Source: JAFNGF01 sp964567045
GTDB taxonomy: Bacteria > Planctomycetota > Phycisphaerae > Sedimentisphaerales > Anaerobacaceae
Direction of reading: 5' to 3'
DNA length: 10,663 nucleotides
NCBI GenBank assembly: GCA_964567045.1
Contig: CAZMLE010000108.1
Span: 1-10,663 of the forward strand
The first letter of the stretch is position 1. Each line of letters starts with the position of its first letter. The notes under the pieces are model-generated. The model did no database searches. It saw nothing but the letters and a program-made list of their open reading frames with translations, and was not told the origin of the DNA. This document shows positions 1 through 5,357 of the stretch, one piece after another. The position numbers were made by a program, and so were the translations under genes.

Positions 1-180
1 AATCTGGGCGAAAGTTCAGGAACGTTCAGTGTCCGCTGGTACAATCCGCGTGCCGGAGGTCCGCTACAGATGGGCAGCGTTGGCGAAGTAACCGGGCCCG
101 GCTCGGTCGCCATCGGCCATCCACCGCAGGACCCCGACAAAGATTGGGTCGCACTAATAAGGAGTAAACCCCCAAAATAA
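1..180 (+). CDS. C-terminal end of a glycoside-hydrolase-like secreted protein (putative collagen-binding domain), 5' truncated
   Basis: Frame 1 is open from the window edge to a TAA at 178-180 and gives 59 residues. They contain a WYNPR segment (about residues 13-17), a short loop, and a DKDWVALIR ending. This matches the C-terminal beta-sandwich called the putative collagen-binding domain, which closes many DUF4038 / GH140-like proteins: an aromatic 'W-(F/Y)-(D/N)-P-R' strand, then a 'P-P...D-W-V' final strand. Such proteins are usually exported glycosidases acting on plant or algal polysaccharide side chains. The catalytic part lies outside the window, so substrate cannot be judged. A weak stem (CCCCCAA at 169-175 with TTGGGGG at 207-213) overlaps the stop but has no following T-run. 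Family assignment is moderate; the reading frame and stop are clear. Confidence 0.6.
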   Translation, partial: NLGESSGTFSVRWYNPRAGGPLQMGSVGEVTGPGSVAIGHPPQDPDKDWVALIRSKPPK

Positions 181-182
181 AC

Positions 183-201
183 CCTTCGACTTCGCTCAAG
201 G
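183..201. repeat. short dispersed 'CTTCGACTTCGCTCA'-type repeat
   Basis: The stretch CCTTCGACTTCGCTCAAGG is a form of a short repeat seen across many uncultured-bacterial genomes, where its reverse translation 'ALSEVEG' is a familiar sign of a spurious ORF. A related form lies at about 889-904 (TTCGGCTACGCTCAGG begins at 893). It sits 3 bases after the stop of the upstream gene, inside the 31-base loop of a possible 7-bp stem (169-175 / 207-213), so it could mark the transcript end. No function is proposed. Confidence 0.5.
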
Positions 202-292
202 CAGGCTTGGGGGCTAAATATGCGCGAATGACTTTGCCGGGTTTTGCCTGCCCCAGCATTAAGATGATTCCAAACTTCGCTGTTTTGAGAAT

Positions 293-512
293 CATTTTCA
301 TAACCCTTTTTCTGCAAAGAAGTTATCGTTCATTTTAGCTCCCTCGTGGAAATTGGCTTTGATTGGCTTTGTTTTCCCGGGCTCTGAAGGCGGGTTCATT
401 TTCATAATCCTTTGTTATTAGTGAGCTTACATTTATTTAGCCTTCGCGGAAATTGGGTTTGTTTTGCACAAAAGCCTGTCAAAATTGGCCTTGTTTTGCA
501 TAAAAAGCCCAA
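293..512. repeat. imperfectly repeated non-coding units ('AAATTGG-CTTTGTTTT' type)
   Basis: Two imperfect copies of a unit of about 100 bases are visible. CATTTTCATAACCCTTT (from 293) recurs as CATTTTCATAATCCTTT (from 396). Each is followed by a GG-AAATTGG-TTTGTTTT block (about 351-373 and 450-468), and another ATTGGCCTTGTTTTGCATAA block follows (484-503). Read on the minus strand this gives the 'MQNKANF / KTNPI' peptides that recur as false ORFs in planctomycete drafts. I treat it as a dispersed intergenic repeat and not as coding sequence. Its role is unknown. Confidence 0.55.
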
Positions 513-533
513 ATCTCCGTCGCTTTCTTCTAT

Positions 534-610
534 TTCTGTCTTCTGTCTTCTGCCTTCTGCCTACTGTCTTCTGTATTCTGTCTTCTGTCATCTGCCTTCT
601 GTCATCTGTT
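534..610. repeat. heptanucleotide tandem repeat, 11 units (TTCTGTC type)
   Basis: Eleven contiguous 7-base units run from 534 to 610: mostly TTCTGTC or TTCTGCC, with variants TACTGTC, TTCTGTA, ATCTGCC and ATCTGTT. The minus-strand form is GACAGAA, the same family as the ACAGAAG units at 5158-5178 and 6716-6799. Because 7 is not a multiple of 3, all three frames stay open and yield long Leu/Cys/Ser-rich hydrophobic peptides, which explains the spurious ORFs here. No gene is supported around it. Confidence 0.85.
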
Positions 611-739
611 GGTATTACCATTCTATTCAATTTAGTTCTATATATATCATACCCAGAGGGGAGCTCGGCGTCAAGCGAATTTTCAATGAAAAAAGGGCCA
701 GAAAAAGGACCGACAGCATCTCGGACTGCCAGCCCTTAG

Positions 740-800
740 TTTTTTTTGACAGGATTTACAGGATAATCCTGTTATCCCGTCTAAGGGGGTTTTTTTTGAC
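740..800. repeat. ACAGGAT-type inverted repeat between two 11-bp direct repeats
   Basis: Eleven identical bases, TTTTTTTTGAC, occur at 740-750 and again at 790-800, exactly 50 bases apart. Between them the ACAGGAT / ATCCTGT arms and nearby GGATAA / TTATCC arms can fold into small stems. The ACAGGAT words are another short repeat type common in intergenic regions of planctomycete drafts. The direct repeats could be target duplications or simply shared poly-T starts. Either stem beside a T-run could also weaken transcription, but neither is a convincing terminator. Confidence 0.4.
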
Positions 801-1041
801 CTTCCTTGTGGCAAGGCTCTGGTTTCTACGGCGTCACCGCTCGGTCGTAGAACTGTCCCTTCGACCAAATTCAGGAGAGGCTGTCAGCCCGTTCGGCTAC
901 GCTCAGGGTAGACTGTGCGGAAGGATGCGAGGTGCGAACATGTCACGGCCAATTCGCCTCTGTTGTTAATGGATTTAGAGCCGCCATTCGTGGCTGTCTC
1001 GAGTTTCGCTGGTCTGGTATGTACTGGCGGCGTAAAGATAC
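801..1041. other. non-coding stretch with no gene seen
   Basis: Together with 181-800 this completes about 860 bases without a credible gene, between two convergent genes. Apart from a second short repeat of the 'GGCTACGCTCAGG' type at about 893-906 I see nothing assignable. ORFs crossing the area have repeat-derived, low-complexity translations. No tRNA-like cloverleaf or strong terminator was recognised by eye. An inverted GCCGCC/GGCGGC pair (about 980-985 and 1027-1032) has a loop of roughly 40 bases and no T-run, so it is not called. Confidence 0.4.
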
Positions 1042-2328
1042 TTAGTTAGGTTTGCTTGGCCAGTCCTGGATTTCCTCCATTAGCGATTCTACAAATTTCA
1101 GCCACGCGTCCTCGTTTATGGCCTGCCGTACTTCTGGGTCGAGCCAGACATCCTCAAGCCACTTGACTAATTCTTCCAAGGTAAGTTCACCGGCTTTGGC
1201 CTGCTGGCCTCGGTCACAGCTTGCACAATTGCCTAGAAGCTGCGCATCTCTCTTCCTCCAGTTGGTTACTAGAATGGTCAAGTCGGCGGTAAATACGCGG
1301 AACTTGTTTATGCCGCCCGAATCTTTACCGTCGGCGTCGCCATCGCACTGATAACTGGTCCCATCGTACGGCGAGTAGCACCAGCAATCCGGCCTACCCA
1401 TAAGAACCCAGTCATCATAGTCTGGGTGGCAGTCTGGCAAGCAGTTCCTTGTCACTATAGGGTTTACTACTCGGAAACTCTCATCGCCTGCAAAACGCAT
1501 GCACTGATTGTTACTGCATTCCGGATAATCCCAATTGGCTTTATCAAAGGCCTCTTTAACTGTGTCTCCATCCTCCAGATAACTGAAAAAAGCACGTTGC
1601 CAATCAAGAGATAAAGGCCAGCAATCGTCACGGCAGGCAACGTCTGCCCACATCCCGCAATACCCCACCGTTGCGGTGTTCTCCATCGATCCTTTCCTGA
1701 ATGCATGGGACAGTGTGCCATCTCCTGTAAAGCACATTGCTGAACAGCTTGCTAAGAAGGTAAACGGCATCTTGGTGTAACCGGCAATCCAATTCTCAAC
1801 TTCGTCTACCCAGGTCGTTTCGTAGAAACCACCATCGCAGCCGCTATCAAACGACACCCAGTCTCCATGAGCTATCTCATAAAACATCGCTACTGTATCT
1901 GATCCGATGTGGGTTCTTACCTCTTCTTGAGTTGGCCATTGAAGCCACCAAGTGTCGTAGCCCATGATATCAAACCTCTCGCGTGCATTAAGATACCAGT
2001 CAAGCCAGGCATTGGCACAAGGACCTTGAGACCACGGCCCAGACAGAGAAAATGCCGTATGCGGTGGTCCAATACCATAGCCCAAAACTCTTCCTTCGAC
2101 TGCATCGATAACAGTTAGCAAGGATCCCTTCGTTTCATCGATGCTATACACTGCCCAGCATGGATTTTCCGGTGTCAGTTTGATAGGAGAGAAAATGTCT
2201 GATTTAGGGGATATGATGTATAATGCTGAACCATCGACCGTTCCTTCTACCATCGATTCGGCTTGTTCCTTCGTCATGTTTAGTCTGGGCAAGGAAAGCG
2301 GCAGATCTTCTCGCCAGTGGATCTTCAC
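1042..2328 (-). CDS. clan CD (caspase/gingipain-fold) peptidase-like protein with dockerin-like module, catalytic part
   Basis: This is the 428-residue part downstream of an in-frame TAA; see the composite entry 1042-2574. Residues 1-90 resemble PepSY-like pro-region strands (for example 'CWAVYSIDE' and 'LLTVIDAVEGRVLGY'). Residues 95-290 look like the caspase fold: a hydrophobic strand ending in His154-Gly155 (FYEIAHGD), then a second strand FTFLASC with Cys195. That is the His-Gly / x-x-Cys order of clan CD enzymes such as gingipain and caspase. An 'LSHAF...TVGYCGM' element follows. Residues 329-358 carry one dockerin-like EF-hand (DGDADG start, FTADLTILVTNW). A short acidic helical tail (381-420) ends the protein. 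The GTG at 2328 has AGGAG nine bases upstream (2338-2342), so internal restart is possible, but the product would lack a signal peptide. Fold assignment is by motif only. Confidence 0.6.
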   Translation of the reverse strand: MKIHWREDLPLSLPRLNMTKEQAESMVEGTVDGSALYIISPKSDIFSPIKLTPENPCWAVYSIDETKGSLLTVIDAVEGRVLGYGIGPPHTAFSLSGPWSQGPCANAWLDWYLNARERFDIMGYDTWWLQWPTQEEVRTHIGSDTVAMFYEIAHGDWVSFDSGCDGGFYETTWVDEVENWIAGYTKMPFTFLASCSAMCFTGDGTLSHAFRKGSMENTATVGYCGMWADVACRDDCWPLSLDWQRAFFSYLEDGDTVKEAFDKANWDYPECSNNQCMRFAGDESFRVVNPIVTRNCLPDCHPDYDDWVLMGRPDCWCYSPYDGTSYQCDGDADGKDSGGINKFRVFTADLTILVTNWRKRDAQLLGNCASCDRGQQAKAGELTLEELVKWLEDVWLDPEVRQAINEDAWLKFVESLMEEIQDWPSKPN

Positions 2329-2358
2329 ATCTAACAGCTCCTGGGTCTCTCTATCAAA

Positions 2359-2574
2359 TTAAAATACAATCCGGTCTTTTTCGACTTTCGATTCACCAAT
2401 CATTCTCTGATGCCAGTAAACTATTCTATTACCAATTTCGAGCTCTTTGAATTCTGAAGGATCATCGACGTATCCCTCTAAAAGGTTCCAACGCTGATTT
2501 ACTTCGGCTCCGCTGGAAAAGCTCATGAGGAGCATGATTACTGATAGAAGGGCAATCCATTTCTTTGAGTTCAT
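2359..2574 (-). CDS. signal-peptide and N-terminal part of the interrupted peptidase-like protein
   Basis: A 71-residue reading frame starts at ATG 2574 with a good ribosome site (AGGGAG at 2582-2587, spacing 7). Residues 1-23 form a classic Sec signal peptide: MNSKK, then a Leu/Ile/Met-rich core, then SFSSGA. The remaining part (VNQRWNLLEGY to KDRIVF) has no recognisable domain alone, but its last strand continues past the TAA at 2359-2361 into FDRETQELLDVKIHW. That joined stretch reads like one PepSY-type beta hairpin. It starts 46 bases after the stop of the beta-helix gene and is probably co-transcribed with it. On its own this would be a meaningless secreted peptide; I think it is the start of the gene completed at 1042-2328. 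Confidence 0.6.
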   Translation of the reverse strand: MNSKKWIALLSVIMLLMSFSSGAEVNQRWNLLEGYVDDPSEFKELEIGNRIVYWHQRMIGESKVEKDRIVF

Positions 2575-2620
2575 CTTGTTTCTCCCTAAAAATGACTTTT
2601 GAAATTTTGGTTAACTGTCC

Positions 2621-4645
2621 TTAGGGTGTTATCACTATATATAGCGATAATGGTACTCTTGCATAACCGCCATCAAGTTCTAATTCTCCCGTGATCTTGT
2701 ATTTACCATGAGTTGCAGGGTAGTCATCATGTGGCGATAATGTGCCGTTATCATTTACCATATTCCAGACCTTCTCGAAGTCTTTGTGCTCATACGGCTC
2801 CAAATGCAACACTTTGTAGCCACACGGCGGTATAACCCGGAAATACTGCCAGATGTCGGTACTATCTTCGTCTGTGATGGCAAAATGAGGGGCTCCACCG
2901 CAGAGTATCTGTCCCACATCTACAGGGTTCTCAGTCAAATTGGTGACCCTATAGAGCATCTGGACCTGCTCACCCAAATGGTAAACATGCTTGTCCGTCT
3001 GTATGTAGTATTTTATGGCGTCCTTGACCAGAGAATTTGAATTGACTGGCGTATTATCTTCCAGCCAGTGCGAGGCCATAATCGCAAGGTCGGCAAAGTC
3101 AACTATGCAATCTCCATTTATATCGCCTGAGATAACCGTTTCGCACATGGGCTTGCCAAAGTACGACTTGGTTGCCTCAGCCGTACCGCCGTAGGCACCC
3201 ATATTGATTCTGCCTCCGTTTGGAAACGGCTCAAGGCCGACAGGTGACATTGGGTCGGCAGCGTCAATGCAGGGACTGGTAACGTTATCCCGTATCCAAC
3301 CTTGGGTATTGGGGTCCCAGCGACCCGCCTGGGACTTCAGATGATAATCGCCACTTTCCAGGTCTGCAAATAACGGCTTCCTATTCATATTGCCATTACC
3401 AGGCCAGGCCCCCTGAACGTCACTATAGCTCACAATTATCACCGAGGCATCGTTGTTCCATATCTCATTGCCACCATCCCAGAGGATACAATTGACAATT
3501 TGAATATTGCTCGGGCCCTGCTGTTGCCACGAATCGCATGCCAGAGCCTTTCCGTTAACTGCTGAATTTCTGGCTAACGTGCAATTGGCAAACTTTGCGC
3601 CGGAATAACGGCTGTAAATGGCACCGCCGTTCTGGTCTGCTGAATTTTCGCTGAACGTGGAGTTAGTCACCACTGGGTGGCTATAAGCGCTGTTCCAGAT
3701 CCCTCCACCATCACCACTGAACCTTTCACCAGAGTAATATGCGCTATTGCCGATGAAAAGGCAGTGACTCACTACCGGACTGCTATGGTGGTTGCAGATC
3801 CCCGCGCCGCGCGGTGCGAAGTTTCTTATGAACTTACAGCTCACAAGAGTTGGACTGCTAAAGTCATTGCTCATGCCACCTCCGCTGTTACCACTAAACA
3901 TGCACCTGATTACCCCCGGGCTGCTATTATAGTTGTACATTCCGCCTGCCCCATTATCCTTGAAGGTACAACCGACCACTGTCGGACTGCTACTTCCCCA
4001 GTTGCGCATCCCGGCGCCCACACCGCTGATTGTCCAGTTCTGGGTAAATGTACAATTGACCACATAGGGGCTGCCAGAGGTGTTGTGCATCCCGCCACCC
4101 GAGCCAAGGGAGTCCCAGACAGAAATATCGTAATGTGCGCGACGAATGAGGAAACCGTCGAGGATAGCAGTAGCATCCGTTGCAGAACCTATGACCATGG
4201 TTCGGGTGTTCTCAGATCGTGTCGGCTCGCCCTCCAAATCACACGGATCGTTCACGTCCTTGTCGTTACCAGCCAGATCACCACTGAGAATCGTCTCGTA
4301 CAGTGCAACATCCCTCGCATTCGGATCAGGCATGCCCAGGCCCGCATAGCCGCCTCTCAGGGTCACGCCATTGATCAGCCTGAACGTAGCTGTGCGGTCG
4401 CCGGGCGTTATCCCAGCACCCTGATCAGGCTTGTAAGTTCCCTGTGCAACCCAAATCTCATCGCCGCTTTTCGCGGCAGCCAGCGCATCCTGCAGATACT
4501 TATAGCCGTTGGTCCAGCTTGAGCCGTCATTTGCACCGGTGGCATCTCCATGAACGTATATGACCTTACCGCAGGCAACTCCGGCGCTGCTCAGAAGCAT
4601 CAAAACAACAGAAAAGACGCAGGCTTTGTTCAGAAGCGATAGCAT
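2621..4645 (-). CDS. exported right-handed beta-helix protein with dockerin-like and BsuPI-like domains
   Basis: The protein has 674 residues. Residues 1-26 are a Sec signal peptide (Leu/Val-rich core, AGVACG near the cleavage site). Residues 28-170 are the 'IYVHGDATGANDG..W..ALQDAL' opening typical of secreted beta-helix proteins with Pel9A/POMP-like repeats. About seven coils follow (181-360), each with a GG(M/I)xN start, 'SSPxVVxC' and 'FxxN', at a 21-25 residue period. An 'SPCIDAADP' and 'NMGAYGGTAEAT' closing block lies at 457-492. Residues 507-530 are a single dockerin-like EF-hand (D-x-N-x-D...D-x-x-D). Residues 545-672 resemble the BsuPI-type Ig-like domain (Pfam 'intracellular proteinase inhibitor': V-x-N-x-T...DIWQYF...HGKYKITGEL). 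It is first gene of the leftward operon; start supported by GGGAG at 4651-4655, spacing 5. Probable role is surface polysaccharide or protein binding; no catalytic residues were identified. Confidence 0.8.
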   Translation of the reverse strand: MLSLLNKACVFSVVLMLLSSAGVACGKVIYVHGDATGANDGSSWTNGYKYLQDALAAAKSGDEIWVAQGTYKPDQGAGITPGDRTATFRLINGVTLRGGYAGLGMPDPNARDVALYETILSGDLAGNDKDVNDPCDLEGEPTRSENTRTMVIGSATDATAILDGFLIRRAHYDISVWDSLGSGGGMHNTSGSPYVVNCTFTQNWTISGVGAGMRNWGSSSPTVVGCTFKDNGAGGMYNYNSSPGVIRCMFSGNSGGGMSNDFSSPTLVSCKFIRNFAPRGAGICNHHSSPVVSHCLFIGNSAYYSGERFSGDGGGIWNSAYSHPVVTNSTFSENSADQNGGAIYSRYSGAKFANCTLARNSAVNGKALACDSWQQQGPSNIQIVNCILWDGGNEIWNNDASVIIVSYSDVQGAWPGNGNMNRKPLFADLESGDYHLKSQAGRWDPNTQGWIRDNVTSPCIDAADPMSPVGLEPFPNGGRINMGAYGGTAEATKSYFGKPMCETVISGDINGDCIVDFADLAIMASHWLEDNTPVNSNSLVKDAIKYYIQTDKHVYHLGEQVQMLYRVTNLTENPVDVGQILCGGAPHFAITDEDSTDIWQYFRVIPPCGYKVLHLEPYEHKDFEKVWNMVNDNGTLSPHDDYPATHGKYKITGELELDGGYARVPLSLYIVITP

Positions 4646-4689
4646 GCTTTCTCCCGGTTTGAATTAATATTGACGAATGCTTTTCCTAT

Positions 4690-4718
4690 TTTTTAACCAT
4701 TTTCATCATTTTTGTCAA
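4690..4718 (-). promoter_or_regulatory. sigma70-like promoter for the beta-helix/peptidase operon
   Basis: On the minus strand a perfect TTGACA (4713-4718) is followed after 17 bases by TAAAAA (4690-4695, four of six to TATAAT). A start near 4683 would give a leader of about 38 bases before the ATG at 4645. The area is A/T-rich. This is by eye; planctomycete promoter consensus is less well known than that of E. coli. Confidence 0.45.
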
Positions 4719-4907
4719 CTGCTACTGGGTATTTTTCAAAGGATCTCCAACAATTTTCAGTCAGCGATGCCGTTTCTCTGCCCCAGGTGTGTTTATTCGC
4801 GTACTTTTCCCCGATGATGCTTTATATATGTGGCGACCGGCAACAGGAAGATGTTGATTACTTTTTTATAAAGATTTCGCAGATGCCGGAAAACCCGGCC
4901 CCGGAGG
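4719..4907. other. intergenic stretch between divergent units, no gene seen
   Basis: Between the leftward operon promoter and the TPR remnant I see no supported gene. A 67-codon frame across 4712-4915 has no recognisable sequence, no ribosome site and overlaps the promoter, so it is left out. The sequence just before 4908 is open in the TPR frame back to 4872 but has no TPR character, which marks the point where the remnant was cut. Confidence 0.4.
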
Positions 4908-5207
4908 GAGCTTGAGTCCATCCATGAACTTGCCGTGCTGTACATCCAGCAGGCCCGCTACGAGGTCGCCGAGCCATTGCTGCTGGAGGCATGCCAGGGT
5001 CGCGAGAACAAGCTCGGCCCCGAACACCCCCACACAAGCGACTCGCTGAATGAGCTGGTGAGACTCTACGAATCCTGGGGCAAGCCGGAAGAAGCTCAAA
5101 AGTGGCGGGCAATACTACCTTCTGAGAAAAATGTCAAGGACAGGCAAGCCCAAACGGACAGAACACAGAAAACAGAAGACCCACTTCTGACCTCCGACAT
5201 CGAGTGA
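4908..5207 (+). pseudogene. remnant of a TPR (kinesin-light-chain-like) protein
   Basis: The frame reads ELESIHELAVLYIQQARYEV, then 'AEPLLLEAC', 'LGPEHPHTSDSLNELVRLYESWGKPEEAQKW' (written here in parts) and ends near ILPS. This is the strongly conserved pattern of tandem TPR units ('Y..QG.Y.EAEPLLLEAL......G..HP.T...LN.LA.LY...GK..EAE'). It covers only about two repeats. No upstream signal or start-like region exists: the frame closes at a TAA at 4869-4871, and the only starts are internal (GTG 4935). After about 5130 the TPR character ends and the frame runs through ACAGAAC/ACAGAAA/ACAGAAG heptads to a TGA at 5205-5207. I read this as the C-terminal leftover of a longer gene lost by deletion. 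A short expressed TPR peptide is possible but less likely. Confidence 0.65.
5158..5178 (+). repeat. three ACAGAAG-type heptads at the end of the TPR remnant
   Basis: ACAGAAC, ACAGAAA and ACAGAAG lie end to end. They are the same 7-base family as at 6716-6799 and, inverted, at 534-610. They form the last codons of the TPR remnant, giving an unnatural Gln/Lys/Thr/Glu/Asp tail. Confidence 0.7.
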
Positions 5208-5217
5208 TAAAAACCTG

Positions 5218-5245
5218 TTGCAAACTCCATGTTTGGGTTTATAAT
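5218..5245 (+). promoter_or_regulatory. sigma70-like promoter for the TPR/alpha-CTD to secD cluster
   Basis: TTGCAA (5218-5223) and a perfect TATAAT (5240-5245) are separated by 16 bases. A start near 5252 would give a leader of roughly 105 bases containing the inverted heptad array at 5270-5333. It lies just after the TPR remnant's stop and before the first gene of the + strand cluster. Called by eye. Confidence 0.5.
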
Positions 5246-5269
5246 TTTAGCCCGTACCAGAAAGGTATG

Positions 5270-5333
5270 GAATTTAGAATTGAGAATTAAGAATGCAGAA
5301 AGCCCAATTCTCAATTCTTCATTCTTAATTCTA
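5270..5333. repeat. inverted heptad array (4 GAATTNA units, centre, 4 inverted units) in the 5' leader
   Basis: Left units: GAATTTA, GAATTGA, GAATTAA, GAATGCA (5270-5297). Eight central bases follow (5298-5305). Right units: AATTCTC, AATTCTT, CATTCTT, AATTCTA (5306-5333). Because both sides have period 7 they can pair in more than one register: GAATTGAGAATT (5277-5288) with 5306-5317, or 5283-5295 with 5320-5332, each 12-13 bp perfect. The array ends 10 bases before the AGGAG (5344-5348) of the next gene, so RNA folding could affect translation. There is a short T-run (5339-5343) after it, but it is interrupted by the ribosome site and is not a convincing terminator. Confidence 0.8.
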
Positions 5334-5357
5334 CATCCTTTTTAGGAGACAACTGTT

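Larger units (their letters stand above)
1042..2574 (-). pseudogene. composite gene: exported clan CD peptidase-like protein interrupted by one in-frame TAA
   Basis: The two reading frames above are in the same frame: the 30 bases between them are ten sense codons (FDRETQELLD). Removing the TAA at 2359-2361 gives a continuous protein of about 510 residues with signal peptide, PepSY-like pro-region, His236/Cys277 candidate dyad and dockerin-like module. The stop differs by one base from AAA (Lys) or CAA (Gln). It is TAA, so selenocysteine or pyrrolysine decoding does not apply. No other disruption is visible and the downstream part looks well kept, which suggests a recent mutation, a sequencing error, or tolerated readthrough or restart. 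Confidence 0.75.

Noticed and set aside
534..610. CRISPR-like array
   Set aside because: Units of 7 bases lie end to end without spacers and no cas gene is near; it is a simple tandem repeat.
412..969. 185-codon open frame on the + strand, and a 65-codon frame on the minus strand (433-630)
   Set aside because: Both translate heptad and other dispersed repeats into low-complexity peptides of a kind familiar as false ORFs in planctomycete drafts; no start signal supports them.
2359..2361. Recoded stop (selenocysteine or pyrrolysine) in the peptidase gene
   Set aside because: The codon is TAA, while those recodings use TGA and TAG, and the position is in a strand far from the candidate catalytic residues.
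3677..4522. 281-codon open frame on the + strand
   Set aside because: It lies wholly antisense to the repeat region of the beta-helix gene. Its length comes from the biased codons of Gly/Asn/Ser-rich coils, and it has no ribosome site or recognisable sequence.
4712..4915. 67-codon frame before the TPR remnant
   Set aside because: It overlaps the leftward promoter, has no ribosome site and no recognisable motif.
5306..5343. Rho-independent terminator before the TPR/alpha-CTD gene
   Set aside because: The stems are A/T-rich, the T-run is short and cut by the AGGAG of the next gene, and a perfect TATAAT lies upstream; a leader structure fits better.
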